A stretch of 21,077 nt of DNA from Hyphomicrobiales bacterium (GTDB lineage Bacteria > Pseudomonadota > Alphaproteobacteria > Rhizobiales > Aestuariivirgaceae): assembly GCA_016710435.1 (NCBI GenBank), contig JADJVV010000003.1, positions 1-21,077 on the forward strand, given 5' to 3'. The first letter of the stretch is position 1, and every line of letters begins with the position of its first letter. The position numbers were made by a program, and so were the translations under genes. Below are positions 7,258 through 15,833 of this stretch, one piece after another. The notes under the pieces are model-generated. The model was not told the DNA's origin, did not search any database, and worked only from the letters and a program-made list of their open reading frames with translations.

Positions 7258-9182
7258 ATGTCTGACCAATTTGTAGCCTGTACGTTTGGCGGATCTGGAG
7301 CGGCCACATCGCCTGACGGCATAACGTGGACCGCGCGATCCATGCCGTCTTCCGCGAATTGGCAGGTGATATCGCGCAACGCGTCTGTATATTGCGCCAT
7401 AGCGGTGGTCAGCGGCACCTGCGCTACTTCACCCGATGGCATAACGTGGACTGCGCAGTCCATGCCGTCTTCCTCGAATTGGCGGTCGATAGCATGGAAC
7501 GGGTCGGTGTTCTGCGCCGTAGCAGACACCACGATCGCGGCTACATCTCCGGACGGCATCACCTGGACTGCCCAGACGCTACCGTCATCTGGCACCGGAT
7601 ATCGCTGGCGTGGAACGGGACGGTGTTCTGTGCCATAGCGTACGGCGGCACGGCGGCAGCCACATCCGCTAACGGGGCTAGTTGGACCTCAAGGACGCTG
7701 CCGGCATCAGCGAATTGGCGTGAGATAGCGTGGAACGGCTCAGTGTTCTGTGCCATAGCGTACGGCAGTGCCAATGCCGCCACATCGCCCGACGGCATAA
7801 CATGGACACTTAGAACGCTTCCGTCATCGACTAACTGGGTCGACATTGCATGGAACGGCTCGGTGTTCTGTGCGATATCGGAGACCGGCACGACCGCAGC
7901 CACGTCTCCAGACGGCATCACTTGGACGCCGCGAACGCTGGCAGTAAGCGGATGCAATTCTATAGCCTGGAACGGGTCGGTGTTCTGCGCTGTAGCAGGC
8001 ACCACGAACGCCAATACGTCTCCGGACGGCATCACCTGGACAGCGCGTTCCATGCCATCATCTGGCACCTGGCAAGGCGCGATAGGGACCATGCCCTACC
8101 TTATAGGTGCAGCGCTAGGGTCGGTAGGAGTATCTGCAACTTCACCCACACTAGATACCGGGTCGAATGGTGTCGATGTATCGTCGGCGGCGCCAATACT
8201 GGGCATCACACATCTCCCAACTACCGAGGTAGAGTGCGCGGCTCCGGCACCCATCTTGTATGCCGAATCACTTGTTGGGGCTGACGTGACGGTAGATATC
8301 GCCGCCCCAGCCACCCAAGTTGAGATCGGGTGGGCGAGCATAGACTTGGCGGCACCAGCACCAACGTTTGACACTACGCTCCTAGTAGGGGGGGTCGTCA
8401 CAGTCACCGCAGTCGCGGCGACACCGCTCCTGTCGACCGACGCCATCAACCCCGCCATCATCACGGCGGACATGGCGGCGCTGCCGCCGCAGTTGAGCGC
8501 CGCCATAGCAGCTGGCAACGTAATCGAGGCGGCGCTGCTTGCCCGCGCCCCGACGCTGCAAGCCCAGGCGCTGACTGGCGCGGTTGGGGCGCTGATCCTC
8601 GGCGCCGCCACACCTATCATGGCGGCAGCCGGATATCCGGCGTACATAGTCATGGCATCCGTCGTCGCGTCGCCGCCGTACCTCAGCGCGACAGTAGTGG
8701 CGGCGCTATCGGCGAACTATCGCACGTGGGCGCTGAACACGCGCCGCGGTGCGCTCACGGAGTACAACGCCTTCGAGTTCAACAGTTATGCCGTGTTCAA
8801 TGGCAAGGTTGTCGCCGCTGGCCCGGCGGGGCTTGTCGAGATCGGGCTACAGAGCGACGACGCCGGCGTGCCGATCAACAGCACAGTGACTACTGGGCAG
8901 GAGTCGTTCGGCTCGTCGGAGCACAAGCGTGTGCCGCGCGCGTACACCAGTTACAGCACGGACGGCGACATGAGGTTCTCCACGATCACAACCGAGGGCG
9001 GCACGCGAACCTACGCGCTCGACTGGAACCACCTGCATGGCATACAGCAGCGCCGCGTGCCGGTCGGCAAGGGGCCGAAATCACGTTTCTGGCAGTTCTC
9101 GGTGACCAACGTGGGTGGCGCCGACTTCTCGCTGAACGACGTGCTCGTGATGCCGACCAAGCTCCGCCGCCGGGTGATGTAG
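7258..9182 (+). CDS. Tail adhesin-like protein: predicted seven-bladed propeller, Ala-Pro repeats, conserved C-terminal domain (frameshifted once)
   Basis: After AAGGAG the ATG opens a protein of about 641 residues once a single one-base shift near 7590-7610 is repaired. Part 1 (7261-8075) holds seven units of 38-40 residues with the consensus TSPDGITWT followed by IAWNGSVFCAIA, which fits a seven-bladed beta-propeller. Part 2 (about 8100-8715) is an array of about ten 16-21-residue units starting APxL or TPxL and rich in Ala/Val. Part 3 (about 8718-9182) contains YRTWALNTRRGALTEYNAFE, SSEHKRVPRAYTSY, KSRFWQFSVTNVGGADFSLN and a final LRRRVM. I recognise that pattern from the C-terminal domains of many phage tail proteins. 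The whole suggests a tail-tip or receptor-binding component: a base-attaching C-terminus, a repeat stalk and a propeller head. That assignment is inference. Confidence 0.7.
7306..8042 (+). repeat. Seven tandem propeller-blade repeats
   Basis: The TSPDGITWT-type motif begins at 7306, 7426, 7543, 7662, 7782, 7902 and 8016. Spacing is 114-120 bases; the single odd step (119) marks the frameshift. Conservation is high at DNA level too, for example GACGGCATAACGTGGAC and TCCGGACGGCATCACCTGGA recur, which suggests fairly recent duplication or exchange between blades. The fourth copy is the most divergent (TSANGASWT). Confidence 0.85.
8104..8715 (+). repeat. Array of about ten short Ala/Pro-rich protein repeats
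   Basis: Units of 16-21 residues begin SPTLD, APILG, APILY, ATQVE, APTFD, TPLLS, PPQLS, APTLQ, TPIMA and PPYLS, each followed by an Ala/Val-rich stretch. Similar short repeats occur in phage tail proteins and may form an extended stalk. DNA identity between units is low, so the array is old or under protein-level selection only. Confidence 0.6.
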
Positions 9183-9190
9183 CAGGCGGC

Positions 9191-11205
9191 ATGGGAAACG
9201 TACGGCTACGACTGATCTGCGCGAAAGAGGACGCCGACGAGGCTGCGCAGGCGCACGCGCTCACCAAGAATATACGAATCGGCGAGCGCAAGGCGTTGCT
9301 GATCAACGATAAAGTATGCATCATCACTAGGAGCGCCGCGGAGAAGAGGGTCATCGTGGTTTCGGGCGGGTTCGACTTCACGTTCAATCCAGTAGCGTCC
9401 GCGTTACCTCCTGATCCAGACGATGTACGGGAGAACTACAGGAACGGAGTAAGCGGGGTCAGAGTTACTGAGTCCACCGCTGACGAACACCCGCTGCTGT
9501 CTGTAGGCGATCGGCTGCCAGGCAGATTGGTCATGCACGCGACGATAAACAAGGACACCGATGTGGTCGCATACACACCCCAGTTGGGCGTATGCGGGAC
9601 GAGTACGTGGTACGGCGATTCGCCGAACGTGATAAGTTGGCACGGCATAGGAAGTATGGATGCGTGCGGAAACGACTACAGGGAGTTCTCGACCTCGGCG
9701 GCCGGCACGTTCTACACACAATTGGCATACGAGCGCACGTACTACCCGCGGCGGTCAGAAGCATATACTGCCCCGATAGCGCGTTTCATTTGTTTGGAGA
9801 TCGGTACTTCACTGTCACCGAGCCAGAATTAGGGTATGGCAGTCACTGCGCCGTCTACCGTAATGGCAAGCGCGTGGCGGTGGTGCCGTGGCCCGTGACA
9901 GCCGCATGCGAGGTCATGGTCGACGACAAGCCGCGCCTGCGCGTGCTGTGCGTGCGGTGGTTCGTTGACCCCATACAGACGAATCTAGTGCAGGGTAATC
10001 CAGACCTGTTCTTCGAGGCATACAGCTTCACCGGGTTCTATCTGTATGACGAGCGCGAGGATGGAACGTTCGACGTAAAGATTATCGAAGTGCCATACAT
10101 CAACCCGAGCACGCTGTCTAACGAGTCGATTCTCGCCCAAGCCCCACATTTCAGTGCTGACGGCTCGGTGTGCGCCGGCATTCTGGAAACCGGGCTGGGG
10201 GCTGCGACCAGCAAGTATTATTGGCAGGACTTCGGCAGCAAGAACGTGCATGCGGCGGTAGCCTATGTGTTCAGCATCGACTGCGCGACGGCAGTATGTA
10301 CTCTGGCGCAACCGGCATGCGTAGCCAAGATCCAGCGTGACGCCGCCGCGGCTGTGGATTCTAGGTACGAGCACGTCGAAACGAAGCAGACGCTGTGCGT
10401 GTACCCTACCGCCGGCGGGCAGTTCACGACGATGATCCGCACCGACAGCAAAACAGTTACCAAGAGTCACGCGGACTCGGAGGCCACGCAATATGCGAAT
10501 GACGAATACGTATGGCGCGGCGGTACTGAAGCCATAGCGAGGGCGGCTAATATTCAGACAGTAATAGATATTACAGCCGCATGTCTACCACTATTGCAGG
10601 CGTGGTACTTGGCTGAGAATGGGGCTCCGGTTACTAGCAATCAGTACGTGTCATTCCAAAGCTACGGGAATAGTTATCTCGACCCTGACCTAGATCATAC
10701 ATATAGCGAGTACACCTACCCGGGGTCTTCAGGTGTACAGGCGCCTCTGTGGTCTGTCGGACTACTGAACGGGGATCTGTATTCGCCCGCAGCGTACACA
10801 TCTGCATACTTGGCCGATCTTTTGGAGCGCTATCAGGTTGTTTATGGGAACATTACTCCCGATCAAGATGGGGTTATATTCAATGTTAATGGGCAAGCAA
10901 CCTATAGAACGCAGACAACGGTGCGCACTCAGGATATAGGCATTGATGGTGCATCGATAGTAAGCGGGGCGGAAACCAGCGTTGACGTAACCGCCGGTCG
11001 GGATGTCGGTTTTGCAGGGCCTGGGCTGGTGTTCAGGTATATCAATCAGGAATTCTTTTTCGACGGTAAGAAGTGGCCGAAATGTGTACTTTCAGTGGAT
11101 CGTACTCTCGGGTGGAGTAGAGCCTACCCGGCTTCAAATACCACGGCGGCGCCGATGGACAAAGTTAGGGTGGCGGCGGCGGATATGCGGAAGGGGCGGC
11201 AGTAA
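9191..11205 (+). CDS. Large tail or adhesin protein of unknown fold (about 670 aa, frameshifted)
   Basis: It starts with an ATG eight bases after the preceding stop (MGNVRLRLICAKEDADEAAQ) and runs to about 9785. A one-base shift there joins AYTAPIARF to HLFGDRYFTVTEPELGYG, after which the frame is open to 11205. The protein is rich in Tyr, Thr, Asp and Cys, with many short beta strands and no signal peptide, membrane helix or known enzyme motif. The last 220 or so codons have clearly lower GC than the neighbouring genes. A further shift near 11175-11184 would extend the end as YAEGAAVIKNNTQNTYLFHG and move the stop to 11262-11264, overlapping the next ATG as ATGA; that is the more natural end. 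Position next to the propeller gene suggests a tail component contacting the host. Confidence 0.6.
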
Positions 11206-11260
11206 TAAAGAACAACACGCAGAACACCTACCTGTTCCACGGGGTCAGGAACACGCAGAT

Positions 11261-11515
11261 ATGAGCTACGCAGTCGATATCGAGGAGTATTGGATGCTGG
11301 ACTTCCAGCAACTGCCGGGGTGCCGACTGAACGCGAGCACGCTGCGTTTCTTCGCCAGGCACGCCGACATGCCGTGGTACTTCATCGGCAGGCCGACGAC
11401 AGTGAACCGGCTGGTGCTCACGCGCACTGAAGTAGACCTGCCAGACGTCACGGATGGCGTGCCGGCGCCTAACAAGGCTGACACCGCCATGGCCTTTGTG
11501 ACTCGAAAACTATGA
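11261..11515 (+). CDS. Small hypothetical tail-region protein (84 aa)
   Basis: I chose the ATG at 11261 because a possible upstream stop overlaps it as ATGA and the residues before it in this frame are unlike a protein. The product begins MSYAVDIEEYWMLDFQQLPG and contains FFARHADMPWYFIGRPTTVN, then a Thr/Asp-rich end. It has two aromatic clusters but no recognised motif. Being sandwiched between a tail protein and the coiled-coil virion protein, it is probably a small virion or chaperone protein; this is inferred from position only. Confidence 0.6.
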   Translation: MSYAVDIEEYWMLDFQQLPGCRLNASTLRFFARHADMPWYFIGRPTTVNRLVLTRTEVDLPDVTDGVPAPNKADTAMAFVTRKL

Positions 11516-11522
11516 TACTATG
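11496..11522 (+). promoter_or_regulatory. Weak candidate promoter in an AT-rich gap
   Basis: TTGTGA (11496-11501) and TACTAT (11517-11522) are 15 bases apart, overlapping the end of the small gene and the AT-rich gap before the coiled-coil gene. A small palindrome CTATG-TAG-CATAG (11518-11530) overlaps the -10-like box. The spacing is short, so this is only a candidate for a sigma70-type promoter or an operator. Confidence 0.2.
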
Positions 11523-11563
11523 TAGCATAGGCCATAGGAGTCTTACTACATGAATCGGGGTGC

Positions 11564-13371
11564 ATGATGGCATTTGCTGAGGATCTTGCCGCCCAGCAGG
11601 CGGTTGTTGCGGACTTCACTGAGCAGGCGCAAAGCTATCTGGATTCCCTTCTGGAAGCCACGGAAGTTAGCTTCTCGAATGGGTTCAATATTGACTCCAT
11701 TCTCCCAGATGCGTACAACTACGCCACTGTCCCCCACATCAATGACTCTACAGCAGGTAGGATTCAATCCGAACATCGCGATCGTGTCAGCTGCGGTGCC
11801 CACGCCCCCGACGTTGTCGTTCTCGACCGTCGCTGATGTCGCCGTGCCTGATCTGACAGCGGTTCCGCCGACGCTGAACTTCCCCGCTGTCCCTAGTTCT
11901 AACCTCCCGAATTCCCCGAATGCCGCGCCGAGTTTCACGTCGCCGACGATACCTACTGCGCCGCTGCTCAATCTCCCCCGCAGTGCCGACGTTTGCCGCG
12001 CTGGCACTGCCTGATCCGCCGTCTATAGCGCTGCCGTCGTTCAGCGCGATCCCCCCGCTGGATGACTTGGTCGCCCCGACCGCGCAGTTCCAGTTCGCGG
12101 AGGCCGCCTACGATTCCATCCTGCTCGACCCCCTGAAAGCCATCCTCCTCGACAACCTGGTCAATGGCGGCTACGGCATCGAGACTGCCGACGAGATCGC
12201 GCTGTTCAATCGCGCCCGCGACCGCGAGGTCGAGGCGATGATGTCGAGGATCAGCGACGCCGGCCGCGCTATGGCCGCGCGCGGCTTCCCGCTGCCGCCC
12301 GGAGAGCTGAGCGTCTACGTCGACCGCGCGTATCAGGAGATGCAGGATAATGTGTCGTCGGTGTCGCGAGACATCACGCTGGAACGCTCGAAGCTGTTCG
12401 TCGAGAACCGCCAGTTCACGATCCGCGAAGTCAAGGAAGTCGAGCAGATGCTCATCAACTTCCACAACGCCGTGCAGGAGCGCGCCCTGAATGTGGCCCG
12501 GCTGACAATAGAGTTCTCCGTTGCCATATTCAAGGCTCTCGTGGAGCGGTACAGTGCTCGCGTGAACGCCTACCGCGTGGAAGCCGAAGTGTTTGCCGAC
12601 AAGATCCGCGGCGAACTGGCCAAAGCTGAGATATACCGTGCGCAGGTAGAGGCGGTGAACGTCGGCGCGCAACTCCAGCGTAACCAGGTCGAGACGTATC
12701 TGGCGCAATTGAAGGGCGTGGAGACGACAGTCGGCATCTTCCGTGTGCAGATGGAGGCCGCGAAGGTGCAGGCGGAGATCGAACGCATCAAACTGGAAGC
12801 CTATCGATCGCAGGTCGACACCTACACGGCGCAGGTGCAGGCCAAGGTCGCCGAGTTTGGCATGTACCGGTCGCAGATAGAGGGCGAGACGGCGAAGGTA
12901 CAGGCATTTGAAGCCCAGGTGCGGGCGTTCGTCGGCCAGGTCGGCGCCGCCGAGATCAAGTCCAAGGTACAGCTCGGCAAACTCCAGCAGGAGACAGAGC
13001 AAGCGCGCCTGAAACTGGCGGCGTATCAAGGGCAGTTGGAGCAGTACAAAGTCGATATAGACCGCCAGATCCAGTCCGGTCGGCTACAGATCGAGTATTT
13101 CAATGGGATAGTTGGCGCCACCAAGGTGTACAATGAAGGAATTCTCGGGCGCAGCGCGTTGCAGCAGGAAGTGCTGAAGTCGACAACCCAGCAGAATATC
13201 CAGATCAGTGAGATGACGATTGCCGACGCCCGCGCAAAACTGGAAGCTGCTGTGGCGGCGCTCAAATTCAGGACGGAAGGCGCGCACTACGCCAGTGAGA
13301 AGTTTTATGCAATCCTAACCCAGTTGATGGGGTCGATAGGCACGCTCTCGGTTGCGATGCAGTCAACGTAA
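11564..13371 (+). CDS. Long coiled-coil virion structural protein (about 600 aa, frameshifted)
   Basis: It starts at an ATG (a second ATG follows directly) after GGGG at a usable distance. The first segment (AFAEDLAAQQAVVADFTEQA, to about 11730) is helical. After a shift comes a Pro-rich spacer (VPTPPTLSFSTVADVAVPDL and on) with a second shift near 11965-11980. From about 11985 to 13371 the frame is clean. It contains DREVEAMMSRISDAGRAMAA, RGFPLPPGELSVYVDRAYQE, and then a very long alpha-helical region with repeating QVEAY, QVDTY, QVQAK and QIEGET units typical of a coiled coil. I recognise this arrangement from phage virion proteins that are otherwise uncharacterised. It may be a long fibrous tail or internal protein; the coiled coil implies an oligomer. 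A GGAACG ribosome site for the next gene follows its stop. Confidence 0.7.
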
Positions 13372-13382
13372 AAGGAACGATC

Positions 13383-13797
13383 ATGGCTACAGGATATGGC
13401 GCGACCGCGGGATACGATTACCGCGACTACTATGGCAATTCCCCCGAAGTTCCGCCGGAGCAGAGGGTCACGTTGAAGAACATATTCGGCGCGCTAGGCG
13501 GGAACACGGCGCCGGTCAGCTCGCAGTCTACGGACGCCGGGGATAAGATGCGCGCGCTTCTTGGGTTGGCCCCGCTTACTGCCCCGACTGCGGCGCAAGC
13601 CGACGTGCGCAAATTGGATAACGCGATCGATGCGAGCAGCCCAGAGATGGTGAACTTCGGGGCTGTACGCGCCTACTGCTCCGGCCGCCGCGATAGCAGG
13701 TAACTCGGCCCCGTACGGGATGACACCAGTAGATACGGGCGTCACAACCGCAGGGCCGAACGGCCCCGTGACTCGCTTCACAGGCGCTGCGGCCTGA
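13383..13797 (+). CDS. Small hypothetical protein (about 138 aa, frameshifted)
   Basis: AAAAGGAA precedes an ATG that gives MATGYGATAGYDYRDYYGNS and EVPPEQRVTLKNIFGALGGN, and the frame then fails near 13673. Shifting by one base gives YAPAAAIAGNSAPYGMTPVD and TTAGPNGPVTRFTGAAA with a TGA at 13795-13797 that overlaps the ATG of the next gene (TGATG). The N-terminus is Tyr/Gly-rich and the C-terminus Ala/Pro/Gly-rich; no domain is recognised. The overlap supports this repaired end over the earlier stop at 13701-13703. Probably a minor virion protein, as its neighbours are. Confidence 0.6.
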
Positions 13798-14334
13798 TGC
13801 AGAGCGGGCGAAAGGATATCGCGGCCAGCCTGGCTCCGAGGACGAACGCCCCGGCCGCCGCCTCGCGGTTTCAAGCTGCCCCCGGCAGCCTGGCGTCATT
13901 CTTCGGCGCCGCGATGAACATGAAACGGGATGCGGCTACAGCTTCGGCAGTGCAGGCGCTGGGGATGAAATTGCCGGAGATCATGAAGATGGGCGCCGAG
14001 ACGGCGAAATTGACGGAACTTAACCGGATCGCTGCTGCGGAACCCGATCTCGAAAAGCGCCGGCTGATCCTGTCGGGTCTACAAGCCTCAGCAGACCGCA
14101 TTAAAATACCGCTGGCGAATCAGCCTACCATTGGTGCCGACAAGAACATGGTCATAGTCGAGGACGGGGGTGCCCAGATCTGTTCCGATCAGACAGCAGG
14201 GGGCCTTCAGTAAGGGGTCTGATGGGAGAATATACCTGATGGGTACGGACGGCAAGCCGCTGCGTGAGGCGACTGAAGACGAGCGCACGAGGATGGCAAA
14301 GAGTTTGGCAGAGCAGGGCGGCACGCGGGGCTAG
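13797..14334 (+). CDS. Small helical virion-region protein (about 178 aa, frameshifted)
   Basis: The ATG overlaps the repaired stop of the previous gene. The first 120 residues are clean: MQSGRKDIAASLAPRTNAPA, SFFGAAMNMKRDAATASAVQ and ETAKLTELNRIAAAEPDLEK, a predicted helical bundle. At 14165-14169 a run of five G appears to hold one base too many. Removing it changes the ending from a short stop at 14211-14213 to RIYLMGTDGKPLREATEDER and MAKSLAEQGGTRG, with TAG at 14332-14334, eleven bases before the next ATG. The longer end is more protein-like and closes the gap. Function unknown; it may be an internal virion or capping protein preceding the giant ejected protein. Confidence 0.6.
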
Positions 14335-14345
14335 GTGCTGAGTAC

Positions 14346-15704
14346 ATGGCTGCCCCGATTACATACACCCCGGTTGGCGACCTTCTAATCGACCAACTGG
14401 TCGAGCCGCCACCGCAGCCCGGCCCGTTCAGGCGCGGCCTGAAGACGGGCGTCGCCGACCTCAAGTCGATCGGCGGCGGCGTTCTCCAGTACGCCGGTCG
14501 CGGGCTCGGCGCCAAGCCGCTGGAAGACTACGGCGCCGGCGTCGTGGAGAGCGCCGCCGCCGAGGCCGCGCCGTACCGCATGCAGGTCGAGGATGTCGGC
14601 ACCGCGTTCGATCAGGGAGTCGGGCCGGGGCTCGGCGCGGCGGCTGATCTGGTCAAGTACACGGTCGGCAACCAACTGCCGATGTTGGCTACAACCGTCG
14701 CGGGTGGCGTAGGCGGCAGGCTGGCGGCTGGCGCGCTGGGGGCCACGCGGGCGGCTGCGGGCGTCAGCGCCGCAGAGAAGGCTGCCGCCGTAGCCAAGAC
14801 TGCCGCCGGCGTAGCGACGCCGGGAGAGGCGGCCATAGCGTCGGCTGTGAAGGCGGCCGACCTCGGCACCGGGCTCGGTCTCGGCGCCTCGGCTGTCGGC
14901 ATGGAACTCGGGCAGATCGCTCCCGAAGGACTGAAGCCCGAGAATAACGCCTCGATGCTCCAGATGGCTACGGGCGCGCTCGCCGCCGGCGCCCTCGACA
15001 CCATGGTTCCCGTGTACCTCGCCCGCCAGATGGGGCTGATGGGTGCCGCCCAGCGCGCGCTGACCCCGCGTGCCGCCGGCATCGGTGCCGTTGCCAAGGA
15101 TGTAGGCGTCGGCGCCGCCAGGGCCGGCGCGTTCGAGGCCGGGCAGGAGACCGCGCAGTCGGCGATCGAACGCGCGTCAGCTAACCAGCCGCTGTCCGGG
15201 CCGGAAGCCAGCAGCGATTACCTGAACTCCGGCGTGATGGGCGCCATCATGGGCGTCCTGACCGGCGGCATCGCAGGCGGCGTAAACAGCATGCAGCGTC
15301 CGGTAGCCGGAGCGGAGCCCGTCGTGGCGCCACCCACGGAGCCGGCGGCACCCGCCGCCACAGAACCGGCACCGGCGCCCCCCACCCCCGAAGCCATGCA
15401 CGCCGACCTCGTGGCGCAGCACGCCGCCGCGACGGAACAACTGACGTCGCTGGGGCAGGCCGTAACGCAGGCCCAGCAACAGCACGACGCGCTGGTGGCT
15501 GCCCGCGCCGAGTTGGACAACGAGTCCAAGTTGGAGCCCGGCCAGCGGCGCACCAAGAGCGAACTCACGGTAGCCAAGAAGGCGGCGACGGCGCAGATCA
15601 AGGCCGCGCGAGCACAGATCGAGGAACTCGGCGGCCAGGTGTTCGCTGCCAGGAACATGGTGGACGCGCTGACTCCACAGATAGAGACTGCACGACAAGC
15701 CTAA
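14346..15704 (+). CDS. Polyvalent internal virion protein, N-terminal part (452 aa)
   Basis: This part is intact and very GC-rich. After an N-terminal segment (PVGDLLIDQLVEPPPQPGPF) there is a long Ala/Gly-rich amphipathic stretch, about residues 100-260 (NQLPMLATTVAGGVGGRLAA, LGLGASAVGMELGQIAPEG, ALAAGALDTMVPVYLARQMG) with a further Gly-rich hydrophobic piece near 300. Next comes a Pro-rich linker and then a coiled coil from about residue 355 (HADLVAQHAAATEQLTSLGQ to AARAELDNESKLEPGQRRTK). These features are typical of the N-terminal parts of giant phage proteins that are packaged and ejected with the DNA. It ends at a TAA (15702-15704), but the same frame is open again right after that stop into the rest of the polyvalent protein, so the stop may not be real. 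No strong ribosome binding site is visible. Confidence 0.7.
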   Translation: MAAPITYTPVGDLLIDQLVEPPPQPGPFRRGLKTGVADLKSIGGGVLQYAGRGLGAKPLEDYGAGVVESAAAEAAPYRMQVEDVGTAFDQGVGPGLGAAADLVKYTVGNQLPMLATTVAGGVGGRLAAGALGATRAAAGVSAAEKAAAVAKTAAGVATPGEAAIASAVKAADLGTGLGLGASAVGMELGQIAPEGLKPENNASMLQMATGALAAGALDTMVPVYLARQMGLMGAAQRALTPRAAGIGAVAKDVGVGAARAGAFEAGQETAQSAIERASANQPLSGPEASSDYLNSGVMGAIMGVLTGGIAGGVNSMQRPVAGAEPVVAPPTEPAAPAATEPAPAPPTPEAMHADLVAQHAAATEQLTSLGQAVTQAQQQHDALVAARAELDNESKLEPGQRRTKSELTVAKKAATAQIKAARAQIEELGGQVFAARNMVDALTPQIETARQA

Positions 15705-15714
15705 CCCAGGGCGC

Positions 15715-15768
15715 AAGGAGATACCAATGGCCTGCAAATCGAAGGGCAAGCGCCCGCCCAAGAAGTAA
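15715..15768 (+). CDS. Possible micro-gene with strong ribosome binding site, or misread start of the next gene
   Basis: AAGGAG (15715-15720) six bases before an ATG at 15727 is an excellent ribosome binding site. The frame gives a 13-residue Lys-rich peptide, MACKSKGKRPPKK, ending TAA at 15766-15768. One frame over, the same DNA reads LQIEGQAPAQEVTPLTFP, which leads directly into the polyvalent protein. Either this is a real tiny basic peptide, or the ATG is the true start of the next gene and one base is miscalled in its first codons. The second is more likely given the frameshifts elsewhere. Confidence 0.35.
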   Translation, partial: KEIPMACKSKGKRPPKK

Positions 15769-15833
15769 CACCACTGACCTTCCCCACCATCGACTATCCC
15801 GGCGCCCCGACGCCGTACGAGCGCACGGGCACG

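Noticed and set aside
7306..8715. Diversity-generating retroelement variable region or CRISPR-like repeats
   Set aside because: The repeats are coding and diverge like protein blades; no template repeat or reverse transcriptase is visible in the window.
11968..13029. Long minus-strand frame of 353 codons
   Set aside because: Leu/Arg/His-rich antisense of the coiled-coil gene with no motif; an expected shadow in GC-rich DNA.
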